DNA from: Botryosphaeria dothidea
Taxonomy: Eukaryota; Ascomycota; Dothideomycetes; Botryosphaeriales; Botryosphaeriaceae
NCBI GenBank assembly: GCA_011503125.2
Contig: WWBZ02000040.1
Location: 3,100,001 to 3,164,000 of the forward strand
Direction: 5' to 3'
DNA length: 64,000 nucleotides
A model generated the notes under the pieces. It saw only the letters and a program-made list of their open reading frames with translations. It had not been told where the DNA came from and made no database searches. Every line of letters starts with the position of its first letter. Positions within the stretch are counted from its first letter, which is position 1. This document shows positions 34,781 to 45,407 of this stretch, piece after piece. The position numbers and the translations under genes are program-made.

Positions 34781-35573
34781 TGAATGGCACTCGTTGTTTC
34801 TTGAGAGAGGGGAAGGAAGGTTTGAGTGGGAAGAAAAGATACCTGGAGGCATGACTGGCATACTGGCAAATTCAAAAAGGGAGAAAGAAGCATATACGTG
34901 CATGATAATTGATCGATTTGATTTGATTTTGATTGAATTTGTGTTTTTCTTGAGAAGTATTTCGCTCATACCCATCCCTCTGCTGGTGGTGGTATCTCAA
35001 TCTATCGGGTTCCCTCCAAATCCCTCCAACAAACCCCCCTTCCCTTTACATACGGTATCCCCAGAATTGAACGCCCTCATTATGCGAGAAATAATGCTTG
35101 TACAAGAGAAAAGACAAAAACAGAAAAAGAAGAGAAGAGGGAAGTTTGAATCAGGAGGACCACATGGTCTAGTTCTCCAATGCAATGCATGCATGCAATA
35201 TTAACCGTTGAGAAGAGGAATCACCTTCATCCCCGAAAGAGCAGAAGAAACCCCAAGAAAATTCCCTACCCAAGACCGCTTGTACCCAGAGACCACCCGA
35301 GGTTCCCAATTTCCGTAATCTCCGTATTCACATTTATAGTCATTCGTTCCTTTCCCGTATCAATAGTCGTCAATCAATAGTAGCATGTGTTTTTTTGTTG
35401 TTAATAAGAAACCGCCGGGGTGGTGATCATGGTTGTTGCAAAGTGCCGTCAATAGCGCTCAATGTCATGGCTCGGGAAATCAATCGAACTTCTGCGGTAC
35501 GGTGGCGTACCGCTGGTTCTCGATATCGGCCAAGACTTGCGCCTGACGGACCCATTTTATGCAACCTGTTAAA
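34781..35573. other. Convergent intergenic region
   Basis: 3' flanks of COG3 and Fig1 genes. AT-rich with a TGCATGCATGCA-type repeat near 35185-35200. No gene recognised. Confidence 0.45.
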
Positions 35574-36672
35574 TCAACCATCTGTAAGCTTGTCCAAGAC
35601 AATGATGCTCAAAATCATGACCAACAGACCGATAGTGACAATGATCAACAAAACAAATCCGAACCAGCCGAGCACCATTGCTGCGGTGCCGACGCCAGAC
35701 TTGATGCTGCCGTTGCCGAGGTCTTGCGCGATGGTCGAAGCGGCGACAGAAGCCGTGTGTTGCCAGAGCACCGAGACGAGGACGAAGATACTGGCGATGA
35801 AGATCAGGGCTAGGGCCACCTGCGAGACGGGACGCGATGGGAACGGCTTGACATCGACGTCGGAACCGGTGGCGGCGTCTTGCTCCTCGTGCCAGCCGGG
35901 GAAGGTGGCGAGCAGGATGAAGGTGATGAACGCCAGAATGATGGCGACGATCCTGTTAGATACGGTCAATAGTCTGCTCTCTGCCGAATAGGCAAATTTT
36001 AATTTAAAACTTACAGCAAATAGGGGAAGACAATGCTATCCTTGAAGGTGCTGGCAACCCAGATCAGGTTCAGCGGATCCTGATCGACGTTGATCTGCTC
36101 GGCGAGAGCGGTGGCATTGTTGGAGCACAAGAAGTCACCGCCGTTGGGATTGACGCAGATGCCGAAGTAGCCGACGCGCACCTCGAGGACAGCGCGACCG
36201 ACGATGTTGGCGATAGCAGCAGTGACACCAGGGTCGACCTGAGACGGGTCGTAGGTGGGAGTGTAAGACTGGTAGTACATGCTGATCAGGAAGATACCGG
36301 GGATCAGCGGCGACGTGCTAGAACATCCGGCAAGTAGTAGGGCTGATTTTGCCGTTAGCATGCAAAGACATGTCTAGAATATCTGGAGTGTTGGCTTACA
36401 GAGCAGGATTATTGCGATGGCGATGAGGATCATCAAAATGTGGTGGTAGCCCAAAAAGGGCAGGATTCCTTCAACGAACCACTTTTTAGTAACTTTGCAG
36501 ACGCTGCGGAACCGATTGTTGACCTTGCTGCAGAGCGAATTGATGCGCCAGACGAATATCTTCACGTTGAGCGCGAAGATTCTTATTCGGTCTGCGCAGT
36601 AGTCAAACGGTTCCAAGAAGGTAGTGTGATGGACTTACTCTGCATGGTGACGGCGAAACGAGGACTGGCCAT
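35574..36672 (-). CDS. fig1: Fig1-type claudin-like membrane protein (mating calcium influx/fusion)
   Basis: Complement of 36672..36639, 36591..36400, 36342..36015, 35952..35574 (introns of 47, 57 and 62 bp), 310 residues. Four membrane helices: about 60-80 (HHILMILIAIAIILL), 185-205 (VAIILAFITFILLATF), 235-255 (VALALIFIASIFVLVSVLW) and 280-302. The large outer loop carries the Fig1 signature GYFGICVNPNGGDFLC (G-Y-F-G-X-C-X8-C). In yeast and Aspergillus, Fig1 proteins support low-affinity calcium entry and membrane fusion in mating or sexual development. The acidic/Pro linker between helices 2 and 3 (WHEEQDAATGSDVDVK) is on the cytosolic side. First exon choice (ATG 36672) rests on splice phase only and could be wrong by some residues. 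Confidence 0.85.
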
Positions 36673-37899
36673 ACGTAGAAGCCTGTGGGTCACTCAGAGC
36701 AAGAACAGCCTCAGCGGCACCCGGAGGGCCGAGGAAGCTCGCGTGGTTCGGTATGGACGGCCAGTGACACCGGAGTGAGTGTGCTCCGGGGTGGTGGTAG
36801 TCTGGTGTGGTGATGGAATGTGGGCGCGCGAGATGTTCGTGTCTTGGGAGACGCCGAGGTGGAGGGAGGAATGCGGAAGCGCGTAGAGAGAGGAATGTGG
36901 AGGGTCGCGGCACGCGTGAGAGTGGTCGTGTTGTTGGAGTGGAGCTGGTGAGGGTCTCGGAGTAAGCTCGCTGCTGAGGCGCGGGCAGCTTGCTGATAGC
37001 GGACCAGTTTGCTGCGGCGCGCGCAGTCAGAAAGGGTTCAGCGAAAAGAGGCAGAAAGTGGAGAGAAGGATCTCTGGAAAGCGGCACACGGCGAGTAGTG
37101 ATGGCAGCGTGCGGAGTGCAGGCTGGAAATTCGGGTGGTTGTTCCCAGCCACATGCGATGATCCCAGCCATCTTTTTGGCGGGTGGTGGCCATAGCTCCC
37201 CTCAAAACACAGCGCACCGGGCAACGCGCCCGCAACCGCCCGCACCCCTCCACGCCCGCCCGTCCAATCTGCGGGGCCGGAGTGGTCGCGCACCGCCCTA
37301 TTTACAGCGTCATCCCGGCGCGCAGAGACCCTTTCGACCTGGAGTCCTGCCAAGCTCTGACGACGTGGTTACAGCCGCTGCGCTTTCTGTCATCGCGCTT
37401 GCTTTTTAAAATTAAAGAAAATGCCCGACCGCCTGCCCTGCGACACGAGCCTCGCCGTTGCACCGCCGCCCAATCTGGAGAGCGTTGCCATGACGCCCGC
37501 CTTCAGATCACTGTCCAGCATTCAGAGTGATCGACGCCTGGGGACGCAGGTACAAGCCCCGAATATCTTTGAATGATCTTCGCTTCTCGATTGATCTTCA
37601 TCGCCCATCTTGTAAAGTAGCTGCCATAGCCTTTTAAGCATCTTGAGCTTTTTTGAGCCCTGCAACGTCATCAAATGGTTGGGGAGGTGCCAAGACGATA
37701 CAAAATCCGTCACGTTCAGCTCCTTAACAATCATGTCACGTTCAATTCACATTGCCAAGACAAGAATAAGTGGTTTCAGGATGTTATTTCATTCCCGTTG
37801 TCGTAAGGTGGTATCATAAGACTACTACTACAAGGCCTTAGGCCAGGGCAGGAATTTCATCGTCGTGATCTCGTATCCCGTGCCGACTACTCAAGTAAT
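36673..37899. other. Upstream region of the Fig1-like gene
   Basis: 1.2 kb between the Fig1 start and the end of the Hsp12-like gene (both minus strand). GC-rich in 37150-37520 with overlapping artefactual frames. No gene or RNA recognised. Confidence 0.4.
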
Positions 37900-38279
37900 C
37901 TATTTCTTGTCCAGACCGACAGCGGCCTTGGCCTTGTCGAGAACGCTCTCGCCGGAGCTGCCGTGCTCGTGGCGGTCGTGGCTGCGGCCGACCTTGTCGC
38001 CAACCTCCTGGCCGGTGGACTTCGAGTCGTCGCTCTGGACACCGCTGCAAAGAGCTGTTAGCTGCTTTTCTGGGAGAATGAAACAATTTGGTGCTTACCG
38101 GGCGAGCTTGTCACCGGTGTCGGTGAAAGCCTCCTTGGTCTTCTGCTGAGTGCTCTTGGTGGAGTCGGGAGTGAGCTCCTCCTTAGCCTCTGTAGGTGGG
38201 GTCAGCTTAAGTTTTCGTCAGAGTGTTCAGCAAAGGGTATCGTACTGGTAGAGAAATCCTTGCGGCCGGCGTCAGACAT
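37900..38279 (-). CDS. hsp12: Hsp12/Hsp9-type small stress protein
   Basis: Complement of 38279..38246, 38189..38099, 38044..37900 (introns of 56 and 54 bp), 89 residues. Starts MSDAGRKDFSTKAKEELTPD, the hallmark of the Hsp9/Hsp12 (WH11) family. The rest is Lys/Asp/Ser-rich with no Cys and no long hydrophobic stretch: STKSTQQKTKEAFTDTGDKL, then GVQSDDSKSTGQEVGDKVGR and a LDKAKAAVGLDKK end. The protein is disordered in solution and folds into helices on membranes. In yeast it protects membranes under heat, osmotic and ethanol stress and in stationary phase. The short exons hide the gene from simple frame scans. Stress elements lie just upstream. Confidence 0.92.
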
Positions 38280-39342
38280 GATTGCGGTTGTTGGTTGTTG
38301 GTGGTTGAGGTGGTTGGTTGAAGTGTGTGATGTGTGAGAGTGTGTGTTGGTGATGGACGAAGAAGGCGGGCTCAAAGGGGTTCTTTTATGTTGAGAAGGA
38401 GCAGAAGCTACGTCATTGTTCTTTGCATGTGCCGGAAGAAGAAGGGGCGTCTTTGCATCACGGCAGCGATAGCAGGTGGTGCTCGGACAAACAAGGACGC
38501 CACGCCTCACGGGGGAGCACAATCAGCGCAATGCGGGTCAGCCGGGCACCTACGTTACTGCGGCGTCATTTTAGCGGGACTGTTCCCCAGATCAGCCTTC
38601 AGGTACACTTTGCCGCAGAGTCAGAAGGGCGCATCCTCCGCCGAAGGAAGCGGCGCCATTGGTTGCGCCAGTGTGGGCGAGGCTTCGCAAGGCCCTGACG
38701 TCATGCACGATCGACACTTTTGCGGCAGCTCGGGCGATCACCAAAGCCTGCTCCCCAACGCTGCATCGCAGAGTGGCTTGACGCAACACCACACGTGCTG
38801 AAACAAGGCCCGTCCAGACCTGCTCCATCGAAGGGTACGTGCTTTTCTCGCCATCTCGTTCGCCCTAGTGAGCCTTTAGCTCGCACGTTGCAATGGAGGG
38901 GCGTCATAATGCCCCGCAGTCGCGCCAACGCCTCCCATTCTCCGCTTGGAGCCAGCGCGTCCTCCAATAACGGCCGTCGCTCGATTGCTGAAGCCATTCG
39001 TGTCACCATCTGGCCTTCGGTTTTCAGGGGCAAACGCTGCTGTGCGAGCTGCGTTGTCTCCGGAGAGGGGCTCTCACTCGCTGGCTGCGGGGCAGCATGC
39101 TCGCAACGTCGCCTCGGCTTTGCACGGCTGTCATCATGCAATTGCTTGCCGCCAGGCTAAATCACTCCTGGGAAAAGGAAATACGGTGACGCGGAAGCAA
39201 TCGAAATCTCGATTCCGCACGTCGTCGGGCACACCCGCAGCTTGCAGAATCGGCCTCGGAGTCCGCTCCATCACAAGCCAGACTTTGATCCACTCCAGAC
39301 GCTAACCACATCTCCTGAGGTCTAGCCTGATCCCATCGAACC
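38280..39342. other. Divergent promoter of hsp12-like and Nif3-type genes
   Basis: 1.06 kb. It holds stress-type motifs near the hsp12-like start and a perfect CRE TGACGTCA at 38696-38703. Overlapping frames on both strands (38600-39160) appear non-coding. Confidence 0.5.
38376..38447 (-). promoter_or_regulatory. STRE and CRE-like elements upstream of hsp12-like gene
   Basis: Two AGGGG stress-response elements (38376-38380 and 38443-38447) and one TACGTCA bZIP half-site-type motif (38409-38415) lie 97-168 bp upstream of the start codon at 38279. A perfect TGACGTCA follows at 38696-38703. STRE plus CRE is the expected set for Msn2/4-like and Atf-type stress control of Hsp12-family genes. Control is inferred from motifs only. 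Confidence 0.5.
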
Positions 39343-39763
39343 ATGTCGCTGCCTGCTCGTTTCAAGCTTGTCTTCTTCAGTCCGCCTGCCGCCCTGCCCG
39401 CCATCAAGACGGCGATTTTCGCCACCGGAGCCGGCCGCTATCCTGGCCCGGGCGACTACACTGAGTGCGGGTTTACCACGCTGGGAAAGGGCCAGTTCAG
39501 GCCTGGTGCTAGCGCTAATCCACACCTGGGAAAGCCGGGTGACCTTGAGGAAGTCGAGGAAGTAAGGTTCGAGACGCTGTGCGTTGGACAAGATGTTGCT
39601 AAGAAAGCCGTCGAGGCCTTGAAGAAGTGCGTCATGCTTATGCTTCTTGTTCTCTTCGAACTAAATCACTTTTGAGACACATTGAGCATGTGACTGATAT
39701 TGCAAAAGGGCTCACCCGTACGAAGAAGTTCCTTACGAAGTGTACAAGATGGAAGACTTCTGA
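39343..39763 (+). CDS. Small Nif3/YqfO C-domain-type protein
   Basis: Join 39343..39626, 39709..39763 (82-bp intron), 112 residues. The N-terminus FKLVFFSPPAALPAIKTAIF is followed by GAGRYPGPGDYTECGFTTLGKGQFRP and ANPHLGKPGDLEEVEEVRFETLC. The second exon restores the ending AHPYEEVPYEVYKMEDF. These are hallmarks of the stand-alone inserted domain of NGG1-interacting factor 3/YqfO, related in fold to CutA/PII-like ferredoxin folds. Fungal copies of this size are common. Their biochemical role is unknown. Not visible in full without the splice. Confidence 0.88.
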
Positions 39764-40007
39764 GCTCGTATTGTCTACAGCCACTGGGATCCACTGCCTG
39801 TCATCTGGAAATCTCCTTATCTCAGGATGGGATGCTCGAGGACTCACATTTCAACATTCATAACGAAGTAATGAACCAACAAATTGCTTGTGAATAATTG
39901 TGCCTGTCTTCAAAGGCAGAACCCGATTGTTATACATTTGTTTAAGAATTGAATGCACTCGACGAGCACCGGACGCCTTCGCTTTGCCCTGCCCTCTGAA
40001 GATCACC

Positions 40008-40499
40008 TTACCAAAAAGTGCACTTCATCGAGCTGATCTTGTTGTCCATCAGGCTTTGCATCTTCAAGTTCTTGTAGCCGGGGTCGAAGGCCTTCAACCA
40101 CTTGCCATGACAATTGGTATCAGCAAAAAGCATGCACATCGTCCTCGGCGCCAACTGAATGGAGCTGATCTTGTCGTTGTACCAGCTCCACACGTTGTAG
40201 CAGCCAGTCTCGGCCCTGAAGTCCTTCACGTTGCACGGGCCCTCGCCATTGTAGCCAACGCAGAACTTGACGTGCTGCACCCAAGGCTTGACGGGACCGC
40301 GCTTCTCAAGGTAGGAGTCGTCATTGTAATCATAGTCACCGTTGTTTTGGTCCACGCCCGAGGTGAGCCCCTTGTAGTCGGGCAGGGCCGGGGCATCGGC
40401 CGGCCAGGTGAGATCTTCGACCGGGATCTTGTTGGGCGCTGCGGCCGCGAAGCCGGCGCAGGCGACCAGAGTCGCGGAAATGAATGTGGTAAGTTGCAT
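40008..40499 (-). CDS. Secreted beta-gamma-crystallin-like protein with pro-region and Kex2 site
   Basis: 163 residues from ATG 40499. Residues 1-21 form a signal peptide (MQLTTFISATLVACAGFAAA). An acidic pro-region (22-65) ends in LEKR, a dibasic Kex2 site at 66-67. The mature part has about 96 residues and six cysteines (80, 89, 100, 122, 130, 160). It contains two copies of the calcium-binding type motif of beta-gamma-crystallins: YNDKISSI (about 107-114) and MDNKISSM (about 151-158). Their spacing fits two Greek-key units. The architecture predicts a small stable extracellular domain. It could be a cell-wall or host-interface protein; there is no direct evidence for either. Divergent from the tannase gene. 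Confidence 0.82.
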   Translation of the reverse strand: MQLTTFISATLVACAGFAAAAPNKIPVEDLTWPADAPALPDYKGLTSGVDQNNGDYDYNDDSYLEKRGPVKPWVQHVKFCVGYNGEGPCNVKDFRAETGCYNVWSWYNDKISSIQLAPRTMCMLFADTNCHGKWLKAFDPGYKNLKMQSLMDNKISSMKCTFW

Positions 40500-42123
40500 T
40501 GTATGCGGGGGTTTAAAGAATGTATGTGGTGAGAGACCAATATCTCTGGATGAGAGAAAGCTATTGAGATGGGGGTGCAAAGATCTTCATATGCAGCTCG
40601 CTCAAAGAAACAAGCATGGTGCAATTCGCTGGCGCGGCGCATGTCCAGGGTGAGTACCGGCGTCTCTCGATGTTCTGGCTCGTCTGGGGCACCTATTCTT
40701 GACGGAGGAACAAAGAGAGATCTCATAGAGATTCGAACCAGACTGACGCCATGATAGCATACTTCTTTGATAAACCCAACAATCTGCAAAGGCACAACAT
40801 AAAAGACAAAGAGATTCAATAATGGCAGAGGATCTCGGCTCGAGACATCTAAGGAAACAAGGAAGGTGGATTGGCTTGGGACCTTGACGCAAATGGCGCC
40901 CGGAATTTTCAAATGGCGAAAGTGGTTTCTCTGTCTCAGTCTCGTCAAGACTCTTGGGGCCATCTGCTCCCAAGAGTGAGCCTCGTGGAGAATACTCGGA
41001 GATGGTGGCGGTTAATTCATTACCCGAACTTTCAATGGGGGTTGCGTGAAGCAAAAAAGGAAACGCACAAGTACAGACCGATTTGCTTCGTCTCGGACGT
41101 TGTTCAACTCTTGCTCTCGGCTTTCCCGGGAGAGGGAAGTATTCGACCAAATACTGCTGCTTAAGGTTTCTATCTTGCATGCATACACTGGCAATGAAAC
41201 GCTCCAAAACGCGGCTGCGCATGCTTAAGACTCTAGAGATCCTGCCAACAACGAGATGGTGGAGGAAGCTTAAGAAACAGCATAAGGTCTTGAAATGCCG
41301 ATGTCGGTCCACACCCGAGTGTCCTTTCTTTCTTGAACCATATTGGAAGGTGATGCCGGCAATTCCGCGTGATTGCAGTTGAGGCTCGACATGGGAGTTG
41401 CCTGTCTCGGATTAGCTCGCTGGTCTTGGTAGGCCGCCCACCCTTGCGTGAACCATCTCGTAGCTATCGATAAAACACTCTCCTCCCTTCAGCAATTTTC
41501 TTCCGGCTCTAGAATACTATTTTCCAATGGCTATCTGCCACTCCGAAAGGTTTCTGCCATTGCGGAATCGCATTCATGAATTCTTGTTTGGGAGGACGAT
41601 CATGCGAAAAAAAGGCCTGTGGAAATCACATCTAAGGTGGCCAAGTTCCCCGCGTCGCTCCTGCAGTAATCTCGCTTGGTAGAAGGTAGAGAACTGCTGA
41701 ATAGGCGTTAGCGTCGACGAGACACGCGTCGTATCTTAAAACGGGGAGCCCTGACGTCCTTGCGAGTCTTGGTCAAGCTCGGATTTTCACCAACACCGAC
41801 ATTTTCTACTCAGCTCCGAGCGGATATCTCAAAGTCCATGGTGTTTTGCAGCAACGACAACGGTCTCTCGCTGTTGTCTTGCGCTTATTATGTGGGACCG
41901 ATGCGGGGACGAATAAGGATGAGTTGAGCGCGAGATCCTGTATAGGAAATATCTAAAGTCCGAGGTGTCCTCGGACTTTAGGTTGATCGGAGGTCTAATT
42001 GCTATAAGGGATAAGTATAAGTTTGCCAGTAGTTTCTCGCATGTTTCCACATCCCACCAAGCTGTTCAGTTTCGTTTGCACTCGTTTCCCTTTACCAGGG
42101 ACCTCGTTCGTTCATTTCTCGCC
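40500..42123. other. Divergent upstream region of crystallin-like and tannase genes
   Basis: 1.6 kb without convincing genes. A 236-codon minus-strand frame at 40602-41312 has no domain or protein-like pattern. A perfect inverted repeat lies at 41953-41981, 143 bp before the tannase start. Confidence 0.45.
41953..41981. repeat. Perfect 13-bp inverted repeat, 3-nt spacer
   Basis: Left arm CTAAAGTCCGAGG (41953-41965), spacer TGT, right arm CCTCGGACTTTAG (41969-41981). The arms are exact reverse complements. It contains CCG-N9-CGG, compatible with a dimeric zinc-cluster (Zn2Cys6) factor. Its location in the tannase promoter suggests an operator-like element. A hairpin in a long leader RNA is the alternative. 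Confidence 0.6.
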
Positions 42124-43931
42124 ATGCGTTCGGTCCGCTCGTCCATGGGTCTCGCCGCGGCCGCGGCTCTGCGCGTCACTGCTGCTAGCCTGGCTGATGT
42201 CTGCACTACCACTTATGTCCAGTCTAAGCTGCCCACAGATGCTATTGAAGGCATCACCCTGGAAACGGATTCCGTTACTGCCAACGCCGTCTACAACCAC
42301 AGTGTTTCCGCAGGTGACCTCTGGCCCGGAAAGTCTGGTCTCAACTTCTGCAACGTGACCTTCGCCTACACCCGTGACGGGGTCAATGATACTGTAAGCT
42401 TTGATGACGCCAAAATGATAGTATCAGCACTGACAAGGCCATCCAGACCAATGTGTGGTACTGGCTCCCCAGCCCGGATCAATTCCAAGGCCGCTACCTC
42501 ACCACCGGCGGTGGCGGGTTTTCAATCAGTTCCGGAGAACAGGGACTCGGGAATGGCCTTGTCTATGGCACATCTGCAGGTACCACGGACTGTGGTTTTG
42601 GCAGCTGGAGCGCACAGCTCACCGACGTCATCCTCGTCTCCAATGGCAGCATGGACTTCCAGAAGCTCTACAACTTCGGCTACCGCTCCATCCACGAGAT
42701 GACCGTCCTCGGCAAGGAGCTCACCAAGAATTTCTACGGTGCGGACAGCATCTACTCGTACTACCAGGGCTGTTCCGAGGGTGGCCGCGAGGGCTGGAGC
42801 CAAGTCCAGCGATACGGATCTCAGTTCGACGGCGCCGCCATTGGTGCCCCGGCCTTCCGCATGGCTTTCCAGCAGGTTGCTCATTTGTTCAGCAACGTGG
42901 TCGAGGTCACCGAGGACTACTACCCGCCGTCTTGCGAGCTCGAGAAGATCAACAACGACACTATCGCCGGCTGTGACGAGCTCGACGGCCGCAAGGACGG
43001 TGTTGTCAGCCGCACTGATCTCTGCAAGCTACACTACAACGTCAGCTCCAGCATCGGAGAGCCTTACGCCTGCACTGCTTCATCCGGTGGTGGCAGCCCC
43101 ATGCGCAAGAGGCAGATGGGCGGCGGAAGCGCCTCCCCTGCTGTCAACGGCACCGTCTCCGCCAAAGCGGCCAAGATCGCCGCGATCATCAACAAAGGCA
43201 TCTACGACTCCAAGGGCCGCCAGGCCTACGTCTCCTTTCAGCCGGCCGCCGGTTTCTCCGACGCGGCCACGACGTATAACTCAGAGACGGGGCAGTACGA
43301 GGCGACGGCCAGCGGCATCGGCGTACAGTGGGTCAACTACTTCCTCAAGAAGATCGAGTCGACGGAGCTGTTGCTCGACAACGTCACGTACGACACGCTG
43401 CGCGACTGGATGATCCAGGGCATGCAGGAGTACGTCGACACGGTGCAGACCACCTGGCCCGACCTGACCGATTTCCAGGCGGCCGGCGGCAAAGTGATCC
43501 ATTTCCACGGCGAGTCCGACAACTCGATCCCCACCGACTCGTCCGTCATCTACCACGACGCCGTCCGCAAGATCATGTTCCCCGGCTTGGGCTATAACGA
43601 GAGCCACGCCGCTCTGTCCGACTTCTACCGCCTCTTCCTCGTGCCTGGCGCCGGCCACTGCGGCGTCAACTCCGAGCAACCCAACGGCCCCTTCCCGCAG
43701 AACGTGCTCGGCAGCGTCATCGAGTGGGTCGAGAACGGTGTCAACCCGGAGAAGCTGAACGCCACCGTCATCTCGGAGGATGCTACTGTTACCGACAAGG
43801 AGCAGAAGCTTTGCAGCTTCCCGCTGAGGCCGTTCTGGCACGGTAACAGCACGATGGAGTGCGTCTACGACCAGGCTTCCATTGACTCCTGGCTTCCGAA
43901 GCTGGACGCCATTCCCATGCCTGTGTACTAA
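42124..43931 (+). CDS. Secreted tannase (tannin acyl hydrolase family)
   Basis: Join 42124..42393, 42447..43931 (53-bp intron), 584 residues. Signal peptide of about 24 residues (MRSVRSSMGLAAAAALRVTAASLA), then CTTTYVQSKLP, the usual start of mature tannases. The CS-D-HC motif of the tannase/feruloyl esterase family is complete. Cys199-Ser200 (GCSEGG) holds the nucleophile, then Asp448 (GESD) and His494-Cys495 (GAGHC). Cys199 and Cys495 form the conserved disulfide. MRKRQM at 311-312 is a Kex2-type site in the same place as the processing site of A. oryzae tannase, which yields two disulfide-linked chains. Many N-X-S/T sites suggest glycosylation. Likely substrates are gallate esters or related phenolic esters. 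Confidence 0.93.
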
Positions 43932-44840
43932 GCAGTGGAAAAGTGTCTGGGAAGCGAGAAAACAAGGCCTCCATCCTTTGACGATGGCCGGGTTTTGGTA
44001 TGCCTTTTTACGTTCAAGTACGTGTAAATACTTAATGATCATGATTTTACACTTGGTTGTCACCGAATGACTTTCTCATGTCGTGCGTGACTGCCATCTT
44101 CTGATTCACACGGAAAGCAAAGTGAAAGTAACGGGTATGAAGTTGAAGCCACTGTTGACCAGCCGTGCGGGAAAGGCACCAATGAGGAAGGCTTGGCCGG
44201 CGCCACAACCTGACTGTCATCAGCTTCAACACCACTGCATCTCTTGAACAGTCCTTTCGTCCAAGTTCGACTTCCGGTAAGAGCCTCCTATGTAGGATAC
44301 TGATCTGTCAGCGCATGAGACGGAGAGATGCGTCCTGACGAAGGCAATGCTCCCACTCGGTGATGACCCTGTAGATCAGGCGCCAGGGGCAGATATCCTG
44401 TGAAGATTCTTTGATTTCAGACTGACGAACCTCTCTTTGATTCAATCGAACAGCCACGTTAGTGATGCATTGGCGAGGGTGGCGAGATGGCACAGACCAG
44501 GATAGTCTCGCATGCATGATTCATTTCGGGCTTTGGGAAAGCACTACGTCATCGCTTGAGACATTCTGATCAATGGCGAATGCTCACGACGGCCCACGGA
44601 AACGCGAACAACCTCCAGCCCTCTCAATTACGCGTCCGCCTGGCCTCATGTTTGGGCCGGTCTAAAGTCCCCGATGTTTAGCCCAAAGTCGAAGATCCAG
44701 GGTCTCATACAAAAAAAAAGATGCTTCTCTCCACTAAATCTTCCCTTCTCTTCGCCCACCCCACCTCTCCACTCTCTCCCGCAAAATCTTGTCTCTGCCT
44801 CCTGGACGCTCGGCAAAATCTCCAAGCAAAGCCAGAGAAA
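43932..44840. other. Intergenic region
   Basis: 0.9 kb between the tannase gene and the next hypothetical gene. It includes a CTAAAGTCC sequence near 44671, the same first nine bases as the arm of the repeat in the tannase promoter. No gene recognised. Confidence 0.4.
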
Positions 44841-45407
44841 ATGGCCATCACCAACGGCGCCCCCGCAGCCCCAGAAACCATAAACACCGCCACCAAACGC
44901 CCCAGCAACCTGGGCGCACTAACCCCACCACCACCCTCCTTCTTCGCCGGCAAATGGCACATCACGCACTCCACGCTGCCCATCTGGCGCGACAAGTGCA
45001 ACGTCACCATCACCTACGAGCTGCGCTCCTCCTCCGCCTCGCCGCAACTCGACGACGTCGTCGAGTTCCAGCCGCAGTCGTGCGAGAAGGTCAAGCAGGT
45101 GAAGGGCACCCAGAGCGAGCGCGACCCCCCATGCAAGGAAAGCGCGAGTTGGAGTTGTAGTTGGCGGGGGAAGGGCCTGATCAGGGTTGCGAGCGCGCAC
45201 TGGGAGTTGCTGGGGTGGGGAGGCGAGGGCGAGGAGGGTCAGTGGATGGTGACGTTTCTCGAGAAGACCGTGTTTACGCTGGAGGGTGTCAATGTGTACA
45301 GTAGGAGGCCGGACGGGGCGAGTGAGGAGTCTTTGGATGAGATACAAAAGGCGTTGGTCATGACGGAGCATCCGAGCCTGGAGAGGTTAGCTGCGGAGTT
45401 GTATTAA
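44841..45407 (+). CDS. Conserved fungal hypothetical, possible lipocalin-like barrel
   Basis: 188 residues from ATG 44841 (AAAATGGCC context). The open frame extends upstream to 44721, but that part is Ser/Leu-rich leader. After a 35-residue disordered N-terminus the sequence reads FFAGKWHITHSTLPIWRDKC, VTITYEL, LDDVVEFQP, SCSWRGKGLIRVASAHWELL and QWMVTFLEKTVFTLEGVNVY. The GKW start, regular beta alternation and C-terminal helix are reminiscent of calycin/lipocalin barrels. No signal peptide. Similar proteins occur in other moulds without assigned function. The fold is my inference. Confidence 0.72.
   Translation: MAITNGAPAAPETINTATKRPSNLGALTPPPPSFFAGKWHITHSTLPIWRDKCNVTITYELRSSSASPQLDDVVEFQPQSCEKVKQVKGTQSERDPPCKESASWSCSWRGKGLIRVASAHWELLGWGGEGEEGQWMVTFLEKTVFTLEGVNVYSRRPDGASEESLDEIQKALVMTEHPSLERLAAELY

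Noticed and set aside
33821..34975. 384-codon minus-strand frame over the COG3 3' end
   Set aside because: Opposite a GC-rich exon with clear COG3 content; no domain.
40725..40755. Another GGTTCGAATC-type motif (minus strand)
   Set aside because: The stem beyond the closing pairs does not form and no cloverleaf results.
40602..41312. 236-codon minus-strand frame upstream of the crystallin-like gene
   Set aside because: No domain, no signal, irregular composition; it overlaps the presumed promoter region.
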